A stretch of 64,000 nucleotides of DNA from Deltaproteobacteria bacterium. GTDB taxonomy: Bacteria > Myxococcota_A > UBA796 > SXON01. Below the pieces are notes generated by a model. The model was not told where the DNA came from, did not search any database, and saw only the letters and a list, made by a program, of their open reading frames with translations. The DNA lies in assembly GCA_947445035.1 (NCBI GenBank), contig CANFCK010000008.1:1-64000 (forward strand), read 5' to 3'. The position numbers and the translations under genes are program-made. Numbering within the stretch: the first letter of the stretch is position 1; each line of letters starts with the position of its first letter. This document shows positions 62,490 through 64,000 of the stretch, piece by piece.

Positions 62490-62568
62490 GACGTAGCCGT
62501 CGGAGCCGCGCGGAGGGTCACCCCGTGCTCGAGGACATCGTCTGGTGTGGGCCGAACAGTAGCAGGCG
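62490..62568. other. 79-bp spacer between convergent genes
   Basis: It lies between the oxidase stop and the CPBP-family stop. I see no gene and no stem with a T tract; termination of the operon is not obvious here. Confidence 0.4.
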
Positions 62569-63423
62569 TCAGCGCGGCCCTTCCAGGAGAAAGGCGGAGA
62601 CTTCTACACCGAAGTTCATCGGCCAATGACCGAGGAAGGCGGGGAGAAAACTGCGACAGCGCAGGCATACGACCGCCAGCAGCGCGCTCCCGACGAACGA
62701 CGACAACATCTCGAGCTCGGGCTTTCCCCGGTGCAAGAGGAAGTATCCGAGGCTGACATACAAGATCGCGGCACGGTTGCCGTGGGTTTTTGCGATCGCG
62801 AAAAGTCCGAGCCCGTGCCAGAAGAACTCTTCCGCGAACAGGCAGGCGCCACGCAGGAGTTGCACCCCAAGCAGCTGCATGAAGTCGGCCCGGGCGCCCA
62901 CGTCTTGCGGGTAGTACGCCCGGAGGCTGGGCAAAAGCGCCACCACGAGGAACGACGCGGGGAGGATGATCGCCCCGGCGATGGCCATCTTCGGGCCCCA
63001 CCAGCGCCAATCGCCGAGGCCGATCCCGTAGTCGTCGGCACGAACGTCGGAGGCGAGCCAGGTGCCCACCGACACCACGGCCGCCAGCGCCAACGGCGCC
63101 AAGTACCGGCCCGGATCGGTCTCCGCCCAGGTTTTCGCCTCGCCCATCAACTTCGCTGCCCACCACGGAGCCGCGACGAGCAGCGTCACCACGATCGCCG
63201 CGCCCGTGAGCGCGCCACGCCGCCGGGTTGCCCCCCACGCCGCGAGGAACGCCAGCGGAATGAACAGGTAGATCGAGTCGTAGCCAGCGGCCAACATGCG
63301 GCCGCTCCGGGGCATCAGCTTCCAATCACAGAAACAGCACCATGCCATCATCGTGGCTGGGAGGCCGCCCGCGAGCAGGCTCGCGGCGTTGAACTCGGCG
63401 ATGAACGGGCGCAGGCGAGACAT
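62569..63423 (-). CDS. CPBP-family membrane protein with altered protease motif
   Basis: 284 aa, with about eight hydrophobic segments (SIYLFIPLAFLAAWGA, AAIVVTLLVAAPWWAAKLMG, FLVVALLPSLRAYY). The CPBP/Abi motif, usually EExxxR, appears as AEEFFWHGLGLFA, with His replacing Arg; a later HRGKPELEMLSSF and FLGHWPMNFGVEV match motifs 2 and 3 in part. CPBP proteins are intramembrane proteases or their relatives. The change may impair activity. It is divergent from the mvaB-like gene. Confidence 0.75.
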   Translation of the reverse strand: MSRLRPFIAEFNAASLLAGGLPATMMAWCCFCDWKLMPRSGRMLAAGYDSIYLFIPLAFLAAWGATRRRGALTGAAIVVTLLVAAPWWAAKLMGEAKTWAETDPGRYLAPLALAAVVSVGTWLASDVRADDYGIGLGDWRWWGPKMAIAGAIILPASFLVVALLPSLRAYYPQDVGARADFMQLLGVQLLRGACLFAEEFFWHGLGLFAIAKTHGNRAAILYVSLGYFLLHRGKPELEMLSSFVGSALLAVVCLRCRSFLPAFLGHWPMNFGVEVSAFLLEGPR

Positions 63424-63473
63424 GCGCGCCGGCGTACCCTGCGGATCGCCATCGAGCCGTGTTAGGATAGCGC
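63424..63473. promoter_or_regulatory. Divergent promoter with overlapping -10 elements
   Basis: On the + strand TG-T-TAGGAT (63460-63468) is an extended -10 only five bases before ATG 63474, suggesting a leaderless mRNA. On the - strand TATCCT (63469-63464) overlaps it and lies 40 bp before the CPBP start. The same arrangement is seen at 40642-40666. Confidence 0.5.
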
Positions 63474-64000
63474 ATGGGCGCGATTTCCCTGTACGAGGTG
63501 TCGCCGCGCGACGGTCTGCAGAACGAAGCGGGCGTGGTCTCCACCGAGGCCAAGGCCCAGTTGATCGCGCAGTTGGTGGGCGCCGGGGTCACCGACATCG
63601 AGGTGACCAGCTTCGTACGGCCGGGCTGGATTCCGCAGCTTTCGGACGCGGTCGAGCTGGTGCGGAGTCTCCCGAAGGTTGATGGTGTCCGGTACTGGGG
63701 GCTGGTGCCCAACCAGGTCGGGTTGGAACGCGCCCTCGAAGGTGGCATTCGGCACGTCGCGACCTTCCTCAGCGCCAGTGAAACGCACAACAAGAAGAAC
63801 GTGAACCGGACCGTGCGGGAAAGCCTGGCGGGCATCGAAGAGGTCATCGCAGTCGCACGGGACGAAGGCGTAGCCGTCCGCGGGTACATCTCCACCGTCT
63901 TCGGCTGCCCCTACGAGGGGCGCGTCCCCTTTGACCAGACCCTGCGCATCGTCGAGCGTTGTTTGGCGGCGGGCGCCGAGACGATCGCTTTGGGTGACAC
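63474..64000 (+). CDS. mvaB: Hydroxymethylglutaryl-CoA lyase, N-terminal part (runs off window)
   Basis: At least 175 codons of a DRE-TIM-type metallolyase. It begins SLYEVSPRDGLQNEAGVVST (the RDGLQNE metal and substrate motif), then EVTSFVRPGWIPQLSDAVEL, GLVPNQVGLERALEGGI, FLSASETHNKKNVNRTV and YISTVFGCPYEGRVP. It fits HMG-CoA lyase (leucine degradation, ketone bodies). The C-terminal signature lies beyond the end of the window. Possibly leaderless, see the promoter entry. Confidence 0.93.
   Translation, partial: MGAISLYEVSPRDGLQNEAGVVSTEAKAQLIAQLVGAGVTDIEVTSFVRPGWIPQLSDAVELVRSLPKVDGVRYWGLVPNQVGLERALEGGIRHVATFLSASETHNKKNVNRTVRESLAGIEEVIAVARDEGVAVRGYISTVFGCPYEGRVPFDQTLRIVERCLAAGAETIALGD

Overview
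The window reads as a piece of chromosome from a high-GC, Gram-negative, didermic bacterium, most likely an uncultured Myxococcota/deltaproteobacterial lineage. The clues are LpxD (lipid A synthesis), many lipoprotein signal peptides, DivIVA, a GldAFG-type ABC system, and several MopE-type Asp/Cys-rich metal-binding lipoproteins of the kind that abound in myxobacterial genomes. The lineage is inferred from gene content; no database search was possible.

Region 1 (1-14153, all + strand) is the fused str-S10-spc-alpha ribosomal block: the 3' end of tuf, then rpsJ, rplD-rplW-rplB-rpsS-rplV-rpsC-rplP-rpmC-rpsQ, rplN-rplX-rplE-rpsN-rpsH-rplF-rplR-rpsE-rpmD-rplO-secY-adk-map, rpmJ-rpsM-rpsK-rpoA-rplQ. 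Three genes expected here are missing from their usual slots: rplC, infA and rpsD. The infA and rpsD slots, and the rpmC-rpsQ junction, are filled by short hairpin-rich spacers.

Region 2 (14167-20078, - strand) holds a MopE/FG-GAP lipoprotein, an overlooked 54-codon gene with its own terminator, and the chain obgE - lipoprotein - secreted protein - rsfS - rlmH - comF. Region 3 (20147-24355, + strand) holds a MATE exporter, cstA overlapping a fur-family regulator, secG, tRNA-Leu(GAG) and a strong terminator. Region 4 (24360-29858, - strand) is a central-metabolism operon: Ycf46-like AAA ATPase - gpsA - gap - pgk - tpiA. Region 5 (29881-37441) holds an ATP-grasp enzyme, a pentapeptide-repeat protein, an ECF sigma/anti-sigma pair, a predicted pseudo-hydrolase coupled to a CxxC protein, and a tadA - tRNA-Ser(CGA) - tRNA-Ser(GGA) - SRP RNA - dnaX - tau-like ORF - recR run in which DnaX seems split in two.

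Region 6 (37446-52037) holds uvrB with a LexA-like operator, another MopE-type lipoprotein, Nudix, lpxD, a sigma-region-4-like membrane protein, DivIVA, a PHP phosphoesterase, an NAD-binding protein, an SCP2 protein, a ferritin-like protein, a GMC oxidoreductase with its small subunit, and gldA-gldF-gldG. Region 7 (52256-62489, + strand) is the most striking: four consecutive, tightly packed genes for predicted lipoproteins. They are two giant MopE-type proteins (1413 and 872 aa), a pentaheme c-type cytochrome and a multicopper oxidase, which together look like a surface metal-binding/redox module. The window ends with a CPBP-family membrane protein and the start of a hydroxymethylglutaryl-CoA lyase gene.
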